This document shows, piece by piece, positions 1 to 9,151 of a stretch of 64,000 nucleotides of DNA. Source of the stretch: Pedobacter rhodius (lineage in GTDB: Bacteria; Bacteroidota; Bacteroidia; Sphingobacteriales; Sphingobacteriaceae). The DNA is taken from the NCBI RefSeq assembly GCF_027213645.1, contig NZ_JAPWGL010000006.1, positions 124,001 to 188,000 of the forward strand. The letters run 5' to 3'. The notes under the pieces are model-generated. The model was given only the letters and a program-made list of their open reading frames with translations. It did not search any database and was not told the DNA's origin. Every line of letters starts with the position of its first letter. Position 1 is the stretch's first letter. The position numbers and the translations under genes were made by a program.

Positions 1-908
1 AGGGTCGTAATGTAATTCGCGAAGCTACTTTCAAAGAATATTTAAAAAACCCTGCAGCGGGTACAGGTAAAAGCGAAGAAGGACATAAAAACTATGACCT
101 TTGGGATAAATACGAACAACCAGGCAATAGCTGGGTTATGGCTATCGATTTAAATGCTTGTACAGGTTGCGGTTCATGTATTGTTGCCTGTAACGTAGAA
201 AACAACATTCCTGTTGTAGGTCGTGACGAGGTTCGCCGTCGTCGTGAAATGCACTGGATTCGTATCGATCGTTACTACAGCTATGAAACACCAACCGGTG
301 ATGTAACAAGAGAAAAAGAAATTGCTAAGCTGGAAGATTTAGATCATGTTTCTGTTGTTCACCAACCAATGTTGTGTCAACACTGTGATCACGCACCTTG
401 TGAAACCGTTTGTCCGGTGTTAGCAACTGTACACTCATCTGATGGTTTAAACCACATGGCTTATAACCGTTGTGTAGGTACCCGTTACTGTGCAAACAAC
501 TGTCCGTATAAAGTTCGTCGCTTTAACTGGTTCAATTACTGGAACGATTCCCGCTTCGATAACTATTTAAATAACGAGTTTACCCAATTGGTTTTAAATC
601 CTGATGTAACAACACGTTCACGTGGTGTTATGGAAAAATGCTCTATGTGTATTCAACGTATACAAGGCGGTAAATTGAAAGCTAAAATTGAGAAACGTCC
701 GTTAAAAGATGGCGATATTAAAATGGCTTGTCAGGAAGCTTGTTCAGCAAATGCAATCATTTTCGGTGATGCAAATGATCCTAATTCTGAGGTTTCAAAA
801 GCTTTACGTTCTGAGCGTATCTACTACGTATTGGAAGAAATCAACGTGAAACCGGGTATCGGATATATGACAAAAATTAGAAATACAGATACAACAGTAC
901 AAGCGTAA
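1..908 (+). CDS. actB: Alternative complex III iron-sulfur subunit ActB, C-terminal part
   Basis: The reading frame is open from the first base, so this is the 3' end of a gene that starts before the window; the Met at 138 is internal. The visible part carries ferredoxin-type cysteine clusters: C-x2-C-x2-C-x3-C just after position 138 (ACTGCGSC), then CQHCDHAPC, a CVGTRYCANNCPY block, CSMC and CQEAC near the end. This is the NrfC-like half of ActB, whose N-terminal half in the family is a molybdopterin-oxidoreductase-like domain without cofactor. ActB carries Fe-S clusters in the periplasm-facing arm of the quinol:electron-acceptor oxidoreductase that replaces the bc1 complex in Bacteroidota. 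actC follows after 26 bases, which supports the call. Confidence 0.93.
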   Translation, partial: GRNVIREATFKEYLKNPAAGTGKSEEGHKNYDLWDKYEQPGNSWVMAIDLNACTGCGSCIVACNVENNIPVVGRDEVRRRREMHWIRIDRYYSYETPTGDVTREKEIAKLEDLDHVSVVHQPMLCQHCDHAPCETVCPVLATVHSSDGLNHMAYNRCVGTRYCANNCPYKVRRFNWFNYWNDSRFDNYLNNEFTQLVLNPDVTTRSRGVMEKCSMCIQRIQGGKLKAKIEKRPLKDGDIKMACQEACSANAIIFGDANDPNSEVSKALRSERIYYVLEEINVKPGIGYMTKIRNTDTTVQA

Positions 909-934
909 GCTTTAGTATAAAGAAAATACAAATT

Positions 935-2407
935 ATGTCAGGACATAACGAATCAATACTTAGAGAACCATTAATTACCGGCGATAACATCACGTATGCA
1001 AAAATTACGGATGATATTTTAGGCCCGGTAGAAAATAAGCCAAATAAAGCCTGGTGGATTGGTTTCATCTTTGCCTCTTTAGGTGCTTTGCTTTGGGTTG
1101 TAGCAGTAAGCTATACCTTCTGGAATGGTATCGGATCTTGGGGTTTAAATAAAACAGTTGGATGGGCATGGGACATCACCGGTTTCGTATGGTGGGTTGG
1201 TATTGGTCACGCAGGAACGCTTATCTCTGCAGTACTATTACTATTCCGTCAGAACTGGCGTAACTCAATTAACCGTTCGGCAGAGGCAATGACCATCTTT
1301 GCGGTTATCTGTGCGGCAACCTACGTTGTATCTCACATGGGCCGTCCCTGGTTAGCGTACTGGGTTTTACCTTTACCAAATCAGTTTGGTTCACTTTGGG
1401 TAAACTTTAATTCGCCACTGGTTTGGGATATGTTTGCAATCTCAACTTATTTCTCTGTATCCTTATTATTCTGGTATACGGGTTTATTACCGGATATTGC
1501 AACCATCCGCGATCGTGCAGTTGGTACACGCAGAAAAATTTATTCAATCTTCTCTTTTGGATGGAGTGGAAGTGTTAAAACATGGCAACGTTTCGAAGCG
1601 GTGTCTCTAATCTTAGCAGGTATTTCTACACCACTGGTACTTTCGGTACACACTATTGTATCGATGGACTTTGCAACATCGGTAATCCCGGGATGGCACA
1701 CGACCATTTTCCCTCCTTACTTCGTTGCAGGTGCGATTTTCTCAGGCTTTGCGATGGTATTAACCTTATTATTGGTTGCACGTAAAGTTTTAGGTCTGGA
1801 AAACTACATCACAATGTTCCACATCGAGTCGATGAATAAAATCATCATCTTAACAGGTTCAATTGTAGGTGTTGCTTACTTAACAGAGTTCTTTATTGCC
1901 TGGTATTCGGGTTCTGAGTACGAACAGTATGCATTTATCAACAGGTCTACCGGTCCTTACTGGTGGTCATACTGGATGATGATGACCTGTAACGTAATCT
2001 CTCCGCAGTTGTTATGGTTCAAAAAAATCCGTTTAAGCATTAAAGCAACCTGGATTCTGTCGATCGTTGTAAACGTAGGTATGTGGTTCGAGCGTTTCGT
2101 AATTATCGTTACTTCATTACACCGTGATTATATTCCATCAAGTTGGGCAATGTTCTATCCAACATGGGTTGATGTGAGTGTATTCGTAGGTTCAATCGGA
2201 TTGTTCTTTACTTTATTCTTATTATTCTTAAGGGTATTGCCATCTATTGCTATCGCAGAGGTTAAGTTATTATTGAAATCTGCAAGTGAGCAAGCGAAAT
2301 TAAAACAGATTAAAGAAGGACATGAGAATAAAGAATATGTAGCTGAATACATAGAATCTTTAGAGAAATTTGATAGTGTTAAACAAGAAGAATACGCAAA
2401 AATATAA
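935..2407 (+). CDS. actC: Alternative complex III membrane subunit ActC (NrfD/PsrC family)
   Basis: A 490-aa polytopic membrane protein with roughly ten hydrophobic segments. It has the NrfD-type signature SHMGRPWLAYW in the first third, and GIGHAGTLISAVLLLFRQ near the predicted quinol site. ActC is one of two large integral subunits of alternative complex III; it oxidises menaquinol and contributes to proton movement. The N-terminal 45 residues are soluble. The C-terminal tail, about 45 residues, is charged and Lys/Glu-rich. The gene sits between actB and actD (2 bases before the latter), so the operon order is the canonical actABCDEF. Confidence 0.93.
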   Translation: MSGHNESILREPLITGDNITYAKITDDILGPVENKPNKAWWIGFIFASLGALLWVVAVSYTFWNGIGSWGLNKTVGWAWDITGFVWWVGIGHAGTLISAVLLLFRQNWRNSINRSAEAMTIFAVICAATYVVSHMGRPWLAYWVLPLPNQFGSLWVNFNSPLVWDMFAISTYFSVSLLFWYTGLLPDIATIRDRAVGTRRKIYSIFSFGWSGSVKTWQRFEAVSLILAGISTPLVLSVHTIVSMDFATSVIPGWHTTIFPPYFVAGAIFSGFAMVLTLLLVARKVLGLENYITMFHIESMNKIIILTGSIVGVAYLTEFFIAWYSGSEYEQYAFINRSTGPYWWSYWMMMTCNVISPQLLWFKKIRLSIKATWILSIVVNVGMWFERFVIIVTSLHRDYIPSSWAMFYPTWVDVSVFVGSIGLFFTLFLLFLRVLPSIAIAEVKLLLKSASEQAKLKQIKEGHENKEYVAEYIESLEKFDSVKQEEYAKI

Positions 2408-2409
2408 CA

Positions 2410-2946
2410 ATGAGTGATATCAAATATATTTTAGGCAGCTTTGGAGACCCTGATGAAATGATGCATGGCATCGAAAAACTTCAGGAAAATAACATCAGTA
2501 TTTATGATGTATATACGCCAATGCCTATACACGGAATAGAGGCCAAATTAGGCGTTAAAAGATCAAGAATCGACATCGCAGCATTTTGCTTCGGTATAAC
2601 GGGTACTTGCGCAGCTTTTGCTTTAATTTATTTTTGCGCAGTAATTGACTGGAGAGTAAACATTGGTGGTAAACCATCATTTGCTTTACCGGATTTTATT
2701 CCGATAATGTTCGAGTTAACCGTTTTATTCTGTGCTTTCGGTATGGTTTTATCTTACTATGCTTCAACGCATTTATTTCCGGGAAGAGCACCAAGAGTAA
2801 TGGATCTCCGCGCAACAGATGATCGCTTTGTTATCGCAGTTGATGCGCATGAAAATGCAGCACACACCGTAATTGATGGTTTATTAAAAGATGCCGGTGC
2901 TTTAGAAGTAAAGTATAATGAAAGGAAGTACATTAGCTATGAATAA
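2410..2946 (+). CDS. actD: Alternative complex III subunit ActD (DUF3341)
   Basis: A 178-aa protein with a soluble N-terminal domain of about 55 residues, two membrane segments (residues about 57-80 and 100-120) and a soluble C-terminal domain. This is the DUF3341 layout of ActD, an accessory membrane subunit with no known cofactor. Its start lies two bases after the actC stop. Its stop overlaps the actE start (ATGAATAA), which suggests translational coupling. Confidence 0.9.
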   Translation: MSDIKYILGSFGDPDEMMHGIEKLQENNISIYDVYTPMPIHGIEAKLGVKRSRIDIAAFCFGITGTCAAFALIYFCAVIDWRVNIGGKPSFALPDFIPIMFELTVLFCAFGMVLSYYASTHLFPGRAPRVMDLRATDDRFVIAVDAHENAAHTVIDGLLKDAGALEVKYNERKYISYE

Positions 2947-3523
2947 GAATAAATTTGTTTATGCCGCGTTTTTAGCTATCGCTTTTGCAGCTACTTTTTC
3001 GGCTTGTAAAGATAAACGCAGTACAGGATTAGAGTACGCAAGGAACATGTATGATCCGATTGCTTATAATCCTGACCAGCCAAATAAAAACTTTAAGGAT
3101 GGTAAAACGGCACAATTACCGCCTGCAAATACAAAACCTGTAGGTTTTGAAGAATATGATGAATATCCAAATACTTTAGAAGGGTATAATGAGGCAGGCG
3201 CTAAAATGGTCAATCCGTTACCTGCTGACAGTATTAATTTAGAACAAGGTAAACACTCATTTGTGGTTTTCTGCGCACCATGTCATGGTGAAAAGGGAGA
3301 TGGTCAGGGTCACCTGGTTAAAATTGAGAAATTTACCGGCGTTCCTTCCTATTCAACTGGTGCTTCATCAAGAGGTGGTAATATGGCAGATTTAACGCCT
3401 GGTAAAATCTATCATACCATTACATATGGTGTAAATAACATGGGCTCGCATGCTTCGCAAATTTTACCAATCGATCGTTGGAAAATAGTGATGTATGTTC
3501 AACAATTACAAAAAGGACAATAA
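2939..3523 (+). CDS. actE: Alternative complex III mono-heme cytochrome c lipoprotein ActE
   Basis: A 194-aa exported lipoprotein. The chosen ATG at 2939 gives a standard signal peptide ending in the lipobox FSAC; a start at 2918 would add seven residues in front of it and overlap actD further. One heme-c site is visible as CAPCH about two-thirds along, and NNMGSHASQ downstream could supply the axial Met. In the family ActE carries electrons from ActB towards the oxidase. A purine-rich GAAAGGAAG precedes the start, inside actD. It is one of two cytochrome c subunits; the multiheme ActA would lie before the window. Confidence 0.92.
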   Translation: MNKNKFVYAAFLAIAFAATFSACKDKRSTGLEYARNMYDPIAYNPDQPNKNFKDGKTAQLPPANTKPVGFEEYDEYPNTLEGYNEAGAKMVNPLPADSINLEQGKHSFVVFCAPCHGEKGDGQGHLVKIEKFTGVPSYSTGASSRGGNMADLTPGKIYHTITYGVNNMGSHASQILPIDRWKIVMYVQQLQKGQ

Positions 3524-3539
3524 GTAAAGCAGAATATAA

Positions 3540-4793
3540 ATGGGAACTCACAATATTAATTTTAGTGAACAATTTGAGTTTACAGGAAAAGTAAAAACTT
3601 TAAGTATAGTTGGTATCGTTTTAGGTATCGCTGCTATTGCTTACGGTTTTTTAAGTGGCCACCAAGAGCGCACTTTTGCCAACCTGTTGCTTATGGGATA
3701 TTACTTTGCATGCGTTTGTATGTCGGGGATGTTTTTCTTAGCTGTTCAATTTGTAGCGCAGGCAGGTTGGTCTGCTTCAATTTTACGCGTACCACAGGCA
3801 ATGGCGAAAACATTGCCAATTGCCGCCGTAATACTTATTGCAATCATATCTGCAGGTTTATTTATAGAACATACAATTGTAGAGCATGGACAAAGCGTTA
3901 GTGTGCCTTATCTTTATAAACATTGGGCAACCCACGGTTTGGCAGAAAAAGGTTCGGAACATTATGATGCAATTATTGCCGGTAAATCTGTATTTCTAAA
4001 TAAGCCTTTCTTTTTAGGTCGCCAATTATTGTTTTTAGGTGTTTACAGTATTTTCGCTATGCTATTTGTTAAATTTTCATACAACGAAGATTTAGCAGGT
4101 GGATTAAATTCTTACAGAAAAAGCTTTAAGAATGCTTGTATTTTCTTGGTAATATACGGTTTCACAACACCAATTTTCGCTTTCGATACCATCATGTCGT
4201 TAGAGGCACACTGGTTCTCAACCATGTTTGGCTGGTATAACTTTGCCGCGATGTGGGTAAGCAGTTTAGCAACAATCGCAATAATCATCATCTTATTAAG
4301 AAGAGCCGGTTACATGCAATGGGTTAACAATAGCCACTTACATAATTTAGGTCAGTTTATCTTTGGTTTCTCTATCTTCTGGACTTACGTATGGTTTGCG
4401 CAGTTCTTGTTAATTTACTATGCAAACATGCCTGAAGAAACTGTTTATTTCTATAAACGCTTTGAATATTATAAGTTCTGGTTCTTTTTAAACCTGGCAA
4501 TGAACTTCTTAGCGCCGGTGTTATTATTAATGGACAGGGATAACAAAAGAACAGATGTGAGATTATTATTTGTTTCCATTGTTGTGTTGTTAGGCCACTG
4601 GGTAGATTACTATCAAATGATTATGCCTGGAGCGGTTGAAGAAGGAACTAACGGTTTCAGCTTTATTGAAATCGGAATTGCAGCAGGTTTTGTAGGATTG
4701 TTTACCTTTACCGTTTTAAGCGCATTAAGCAAAAAACCTTTAATAGCGAAAAATCACCCTTTATTACAAGAAAGTTTGCATCATCAGCTTTAA
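3540..4793 (+). CDS. actF: Alternative complex III membrane subunit ActF
   Basis: A 417-aa protein with about ten transmembrane segments after a short soluble start (MGTHNINFSEQFEF). It is the second large NrfD-like membrane subunit, called quinol:cytochrome c oxidoreductase quinone-binding subunit 2 in many annotations. Motifs such as TTPIFAFDTIMSLEAHWFS and the final YYQMIMPG region are typical. It follows actE by 16 bases and precedes the oxidase genes. That order matches the known physical supercomplex between alternative complex III and a caa3/aa3-type oxidase in Bacteroidota. Confidence 0.92.
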   Translation: MGTHNINFSEQFEFTGKVKTLSIVGIVLGIAAIAYGFLSGHQERTFANLLLMGYYFACVCMSGMFFLAVQFVAQAGWSASILRVPQAMAKTLPIAAVILIAIISAGLFIEHTIVEHGQSVSVPYLYKHWATHGLAEKGSEHYDAIIAGKSVFLNKPFFLGRQLLFLGVYSIFAMLFVKFSYNEDLAGGLNSYRKSFKNACIFLVIYGFTTPIFAFDTIMSLEAHWFSTMFGWYNFAAMWVSSLATIAIIIILLRRAGYMQWVNNSHLHNLGQFIFGFSIFWTYVWFAQFLLIYYANMPEETVYFYKRFEYYKFWFFLNLAMNFLAPVLLLMDRDNKRTDVRLLFVSIVVLLGHWVDYYQMIMPGAVEEGTNGFSFIEIGIAAGFVGLFTFTVLSALSKKPLIAKNHPLLQESLHHQL

Positions 4794-4860
4794 TTGATGA
4801 TTTTATAAGAGCGAATATTTTAATTATTATATAGAAGTACAGCGTACTACTTTTAAGAAA

Positions 4861-6093
4861 ATGAGTTTAAGAAAGTTTATCACGAATAAAACGACCGCAG
4901 CTTTAGCAGTATTACTTACTGTTTTTGCAAACACGAGCGTATTTGCGCAGGATGCAGCTGCAGGTGCTGCCGCGGCACCGAAAGTTGATATGGGCGAGGT
5001 TTATAAATCAGTAATATTTTATATTCTGGTATTTCTTGCAATATGTTTATTCATAGCCATTGTGGGTAAATCCATAAGAGTTTATGAATTGAGCCGCGAA
5101 GCACAAGGTAAACCTGTTGGCATTAACTGGAACAGGGTACATGCAAGTTTATTTGCACTATTCCTGGTTTTAGGCTTATACGGTGTGTATTGGGAATACA
5201 CGGTACATGGTGCAATGTTATTGCCTGATGCAGCTTCAATCCATGGAAAACGTATTGACGACATGTTTAATTTAACATTAATCATTACGACAATCGTGTT
5301 CGTTGTTACGCACATCTTATTATTCGGATTTTCTTATGTCTATAAATATTCGGCTAAAAGAAAAGCATATTATTACCCGCACAATAACCTCATTGAAAAA
5401 ATCTGGACAATTGTACCAGCTTTGGTTTTAACAGTATTGGTATTAATGGGTTTCTTAACATGGAGATCAATATTCTACAAAGTTGATGACCCTAAAAACA
5501 TGCCTATTCAGATCGAAATGACTTCAGAGCAGTTTAAATGGACTATCCGTTACCCTGGAACTGATGGCGTTGTGGGACATAAGAACTATAAATTAATTAC
5601 AGCATCAAATACTTTAGGTATTGATTTTAAAGATTTGAAATCTCGTGATGACCAAATGGCAGATGAGATGGTTATACCGGTAGGCAAGCCAATCAAACTT
5701 ATTTTAACCAGTAAAGATGTTATACACAGTTTTTATATGCCTCATTTCAGGGTGCAGTTGAATACGGTACCGGGTATGCAAACCATATTCGAGTTTACGC
5801 CAACCATTACAACCGCAGAAATGCAACAAAAAACAAACGATCCTAACTTTAAATATCTTTTCTACTGTGCAAAGATTTGTGGTTCTGGTCACTATAACAT
5901 GCAAAAGGTTGTTCGTGTAGTTTCCATGGAAGAATATAAAACCTGGTTAGCTGAACAAAAAACATACTTAAACGACGATTTAAGAAAACAATTTAATTTG
6001 CCGGTGGCGCCTGCTCCAGTTAACTCTGGAACAGATTCGGCAGCTACAGATTCTGCAGCTGTTAAAACAAACCAAATGGCTTTAAATAAATAA
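4861..6093 (+). CDS. coxB: Cytochrome c oxidase subunit II (CuA)
   Basis: A 410-aa protein with a signal peptide ending FAQ. Two membrane segments (about 50-70 and 100-125) precede the two usual subunit II helices, and a C-terminal cupredoxin domain carries CuA. The copper motif reads CAKICGSGHYNM; the usual Glu between the Cys residues is Lys, which is tolerable because that position binds through its backbone carbonyl. HSFYMP supplies the other His. The protein is longer than the usual 250-350 residues because of the N-terminal extension and an Ala/Ser/Thr-rich tail. Electrons enter the oxidase here from cytochrome c. Confidence 0.93.
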   Translation: MSLRKFITNKTTAALAVLLTVFANTSVFAQDAAAGAAAAPKVDMGEVYKSVIFYILVFLAICLFIAIVGKSIRVYELSREAQGKPVGINWNRVHASLFALFLVLGLYGVYWEYTVHGAMLLPDAASIHGKRIDDMFNLTLIITTIVFVVTHILLFGFSYVYKYSAKRKAYYYPHNNLIEKIWTIVPALVLTVLVLMGFLTWRSIFYKVDDPKNMPIQIEMTSEQFKWTIRYPGTDGVVGHKNYKLITASNTLGIDFKDLKSRDDQMADEMVIPVGKPIKLILTSKDVIHSFYMPHFRVQLNTVPGMQTIFEFTPTITTAEMQQKTNDPNFKYLFYCAKICGSGHYNMQKVVRVVSMEEYKTWLAEQKTYLNDDLRKQFNLPVAPAPVNSGTDSAATDSAAVKTNQMALNK

Positions 6094-6116
6094 TATACCG
6101 AAGAGCGAAAAGAATT

Positions 6117-7997
6117 ATGTCAACAATAGCATTACACGACGAACACAATCACGATCACGCTGATCACGGGCACCATAAAGAGACTTTAATTTCAAAGTAC
6201 ATCTTCAGTATGGACCACAAAATGATTGCGAAGCAATTTTTGATAACCGGTATTATCATGGCGGTTATTGCAATGGGTTTATCTATTTTATTCCGTATTC
6301 AGTTAGCGTGGCCTGATAAAAACTTCCCTTTCTTGGAAACATTTTTAGGTAAATGGGCAGAAGGTGGTCGTATTAAATCTGATTTTTACCTCGCTTTGGT
6401 TACCATTCACGGTACCATCATGGTATTCTTTGTACTAACGGCAGGATTAAGCGGTACTTTCAGTAACTTATTAATTCCATTACAAATTGGAGCCAGGGAT
6501 ATGGCATCACCATTCCTGAATATGCTTTCATACTGGTTTTTCTTTACGGCCTGTGTGGTAATGATGGGTTCATTCTTTATTCAAACTGGACCTGCATCAG
6601 GTGGGTGGACGGTTTATCCGCCATTATCAATCATTGAAACTGCAATTCCGGGTTCAGGCTTAGGGATGACAATGTGGTTAATTAGTATGATACTTTTCGT
6701 TGCTTCATCCTTAATGGGTGGTATAAATTACGTAAGTACAATATTAAATATGCGTACTAAAGGAATGGATCTTTGGAAAATGCCTTTAACTATCTGGGCA
6801 TTCTTCTTAACGGCTATTTTAGGTATTTTATCTTTCCCAGTTCTTGTAGCGGGCGTTGTATTAATGATATTCGATAGAAGTTTCGGAACAAGTTTCTATC
6901 TGTCTGATATCGTAATGGGTACAAACATTTTGCCTAATGAAGGTGGTTCTCCAATTTTATGGCAACACTTATTCTGGTTCTTAGGTCACCCTGAGGTATA
7001 TATTGTAATTATGCCGGCATTGGGTATCTCATCAGAAGTTATCTCTGTAAATTCACGTAAACCAATTTTTGGTTACCATGCAATGGTTTATTCATTAATC
7101 GGTATTACTGTACTTTCATTTATCGTATGGGGTCACCATATGTTTGTTACGGGTATGAACCCGTTATTGGGTGGTGTATTTATGATTACCACTTTAATTA
7201 TTGCAGTTCCATCAGCAGTAAAAACATTTAACTATTTAGCAACATTATGGAGAGGTAACATTCGTTTCACCCCTGCGATGTTATTTGCTATTGGTTTAGT
7301 TTCATTTTTTATCTCTGGTGGTTTAACCGGTATCTTTTTAGGTAATGCATCCTTAGATATTAACTTACACGATACTTATTTCGTAGTTGCCCACTTCCAC
7401 CTGGTTATGGGTTCTGCAGCGATCTTTGGTATGCTTGCGGGTGTTTATCACTGGTACCCTAAAATGTTCGGTCGTATGATGAACGCGAAACTGGGTTATC
7501 TGCACTTCTGGTTAACATTTATCGCAGCTTATCTTGTTTTCTTCCCATTACACTTCTTAGGTTTAGATGGCGTACCACGTCGTTACTATGCTTTCACTGA
7601 ATTCGAATTCATGAAAAAATGGTTAACGGTTAACGTATTCGTAACATGGGCTGCTATTATGGCTGCGTTAGCACAGGTAGCATTCTTATTTAACTTCTTC
7701 TACTCAATTTATAAGGGAAAGAAAGCACCTCAAAATCCTTGGGAATCAAATACATTAGAATGGACAGCTCCTGTAGAACACTTACATGGAAACTGGCCGG
7801 GAGAAATTCCCACAGTTTACAGATGGCCATACGACTATAGTAAACCTGGTCACGATGCTGATTTCATTCCTCAAACCGTTCCTTTCTCTCAAACAATGAG
7901 TTCTAATTTACCTCATGATTTTGAAGGAAATGAGGAAGCGGAAAAAATTCAGCAAGATTGGGAAATCGCCAATCCTGTGACAGAAAATAAGGGCTAG
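6117..7997 (+). CDS. coxA: Cytochrome c oxidase subunit I (heme-copper, A1-like)
   Basis: A 626-aa subunit with 12 or more membrane helices. GHPEVY supplies the CuB His, the cross-linked Tyr and the helix-VI Glu of A1-type oxidases; WGHHMF gives the other two CuB His, and HFHLVMG the heme ligands. The first 20 residues are strikingly His/Asp-rich (nine His), which could bind metal, though this is inference. It reduces O2 to water with proton pumping in the cytoplasmic membrane. It follows coxB by 23 bases and ends before a hairpin at 8023-8066. Confidence 0.96.
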   Translation: MSTIALHDEHNHDHADHGHHKETLISKYIFSMDHKMIAKQFLITGIIMAVIAMGLSILFRIQLAWPDKNFPFLETFLGKWAEGGRIKSDFYLALVTIHGTIMVFFVLTAGLSGTFSNLLIPLQIGARDMASPFLNMLSYWFFFTACVVMMGSFFIQTGPASGGWTVYPPLSIIETAIPGSGLGMTMWLISMILFVASSLMGGINYVSTILNMRTKGMDLWKMPLTIWAFFLTAILGILSFPVLVAGVVLMIFDRSFGTSFYLSDIVMGTNILPNEGGSPILWQHLFWFLGHPEVYIVIMPALGISSEVISVNSRKPIFGYHAMVYSLIGITVLSFIVWGHHMFVTGMNPLLGGVFMITTLIIAVPSAVKTFNYLATLWRGNIRFTPAMLFAIGLVSFFISGGLTGIFLGNASLDINLHDTYFVVAHFHLVMGSAAIFGMLAGVYHWYPKMFGRMMNAKLGYLHFWLTFIAAYLVFFPLHFLGLDGVPRRYYAFTEFEFMKKWLTVNVFVTWAAIMAALAQVAFLFNFFYSIYKGKKAPQNPWESNTLEWTAPVEHLHGNWPGEIPTVYRWPYDYSKPGHDADFIPQTVPFSQTMSSNLPHDFEGNEEAEKIQQDWEIANPVTENKG

Positions 7998-8022
7998 TTT
8001 AGCTAGCTTTAACAAAAATTTT

Positions 8023-8066
8023 AAAGGGGTATCTGATTAAGTTTCTGCTTATCCGGATACCCTTTT
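8023..8066 (+). terminator. Hairpin after coxA, possible terminator or processing site
   Basis: AAAGGGGTATC pairs with GATACCCTTTT across a loop of about 23 bases, with one bulged G. A short second hairpin, GCTAG-TTTAG-CTAGC, lies just upstream at 7993-8007. The T-run is only four bases, so termination may be partial and ctaA could still be co-transcribed. Confidence 0.5.
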
Positions 8067-8081
8067 CATCTTAACAGATAT

Positions 8082-9140
8082 ATGATCAGCGGATCAGAAA
8101 AACGTTTTATCAGCATCAACTTTATAACCATTATAATTACACTATTGGTTATACTTGCCGGCGGTATTGTTCGCAGCACCGGGTCTGGCATGGGTTGTCC
8201 TGATTGGCCGAAATGTTTCGACAGATATATTCCACCTACGAACGTATCGCAACTTCCTGCAGATTATAAAGAAAAGTACGTTGCCGGCAGGATTAAGAAG
8301 AATGAAAAATTTGCCAGATACCTCGAAAGTATGGGCAAAAAGGAATTAGCAGATAGCATCAGGCATGATAAGAATATAACGGTACCTGAAGAATTTAATC
8401 CTGCAAAAACCTGGACAGAATATTTAAACCGTTTGGCAGGTGTTTTGGCCGGCCTGTTTTTATTGCTTACCGCTGGTTATTCATTTATATATAGAAAAAC
8501 AGCAAAGCGAATAATTGTATTAAGTATCCTGAATATTTTTGTTGTTGGCTATCAGGCCTGGCTGGGTTCGATAGTGGTATCTACAAACCTGGCGCAATGG
8601 GTTGTTACCTTGCATATGCTCTTGGCACTTGTTATTTTAGTAATTTCAATTTATACCTATAATTATGCAAAACAGCTGCATAAAGAACCATCGGTTATTA
8701 TGTACCGGATTTTGTGGTTGAAAGGTTTTTTGTTCTTTACATTAATGGTCAGTATTGTACAAATCATTTTAGGCACTGATGTCAGAGAAGCAATAGATGT
8801 GATTGCCAAATCGCTTTCATCTGGCGGTAGAGATACATGGATTGCAAAGGTTGGTGACGTTTTTAATTACCATAGAGACATGGCCATTCTGGTTATTGTT
8901 TGTAACGGTATCATTTATAAAATGGTTATAGACAGATTTAGCGGAAAAGCAGCACCGTTATTAACTGCGAGATTTATTTTGCTTACTTTACTCATCCAAT
9001 TATTAAGCGGGGTTGCATTGGCATATATTTCTTTACCACCTGTTGCCCAGGCATTGCACATATTATTTTCGACAATGCTATTTAGTTTACAGTTTTATTT
9101 GTACTTGCTGGTTTACAGAACAAGGACATACAGACAATAA
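8082..9140 (+). CDS. ctaA: Heme A synthase (COX15/CtaA)
   Basis: A 352-aa polytopic membrane protein. The N-terminal signature GGIVRSTGSGMGCPDWPKCF carries the Cys pair (C39 and C44) found in the Cys-containing CtaA type, and NRLAGVLAG and LHMLLAL carry expected heme-ligand regions. It oxidises the C8 methyl group of heme O to make heme A for the oxidase encoded just upstream. ctaB follows after 11 bases. There is an extended loop of about 60 hydrophilic residues after the first helix (residues about 50-110), common in Bacteroidota homologues. Confidence 0.93.
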   Translation: MISGSEKRFISINFITIIITLLVILAGGIVRSTGSGMGCPDWPKCFDRYIPPTNVSQLPADYKEKYVAGRIKKNEKFARYLESMGKKELADSIRHDKNITVPEEFNPAKTWTEYLNRLAGVLAGLFLLLTAGYSFIYRKTAKRIIVLSILNIFVVGYQAWLGSIVVSTNLAQWVVTLHMLLALVILVISIYTYNYAKQLHKEPSVIMYRILWLKGFLFFTLMVSIVQIILGTDVREAIDVIAKSLSSGGRDTWIAKVGDVFNYHRDMAILVIVCNGIIYKMVIDRFSGKAAPLLTARFILLTLLIQLLSGVALAYISLPPVAQALHILFSTMLFSLQFYLYLLVYRTRTYRQ

Positions 9141-9151
9141 TAATAAGAGAA

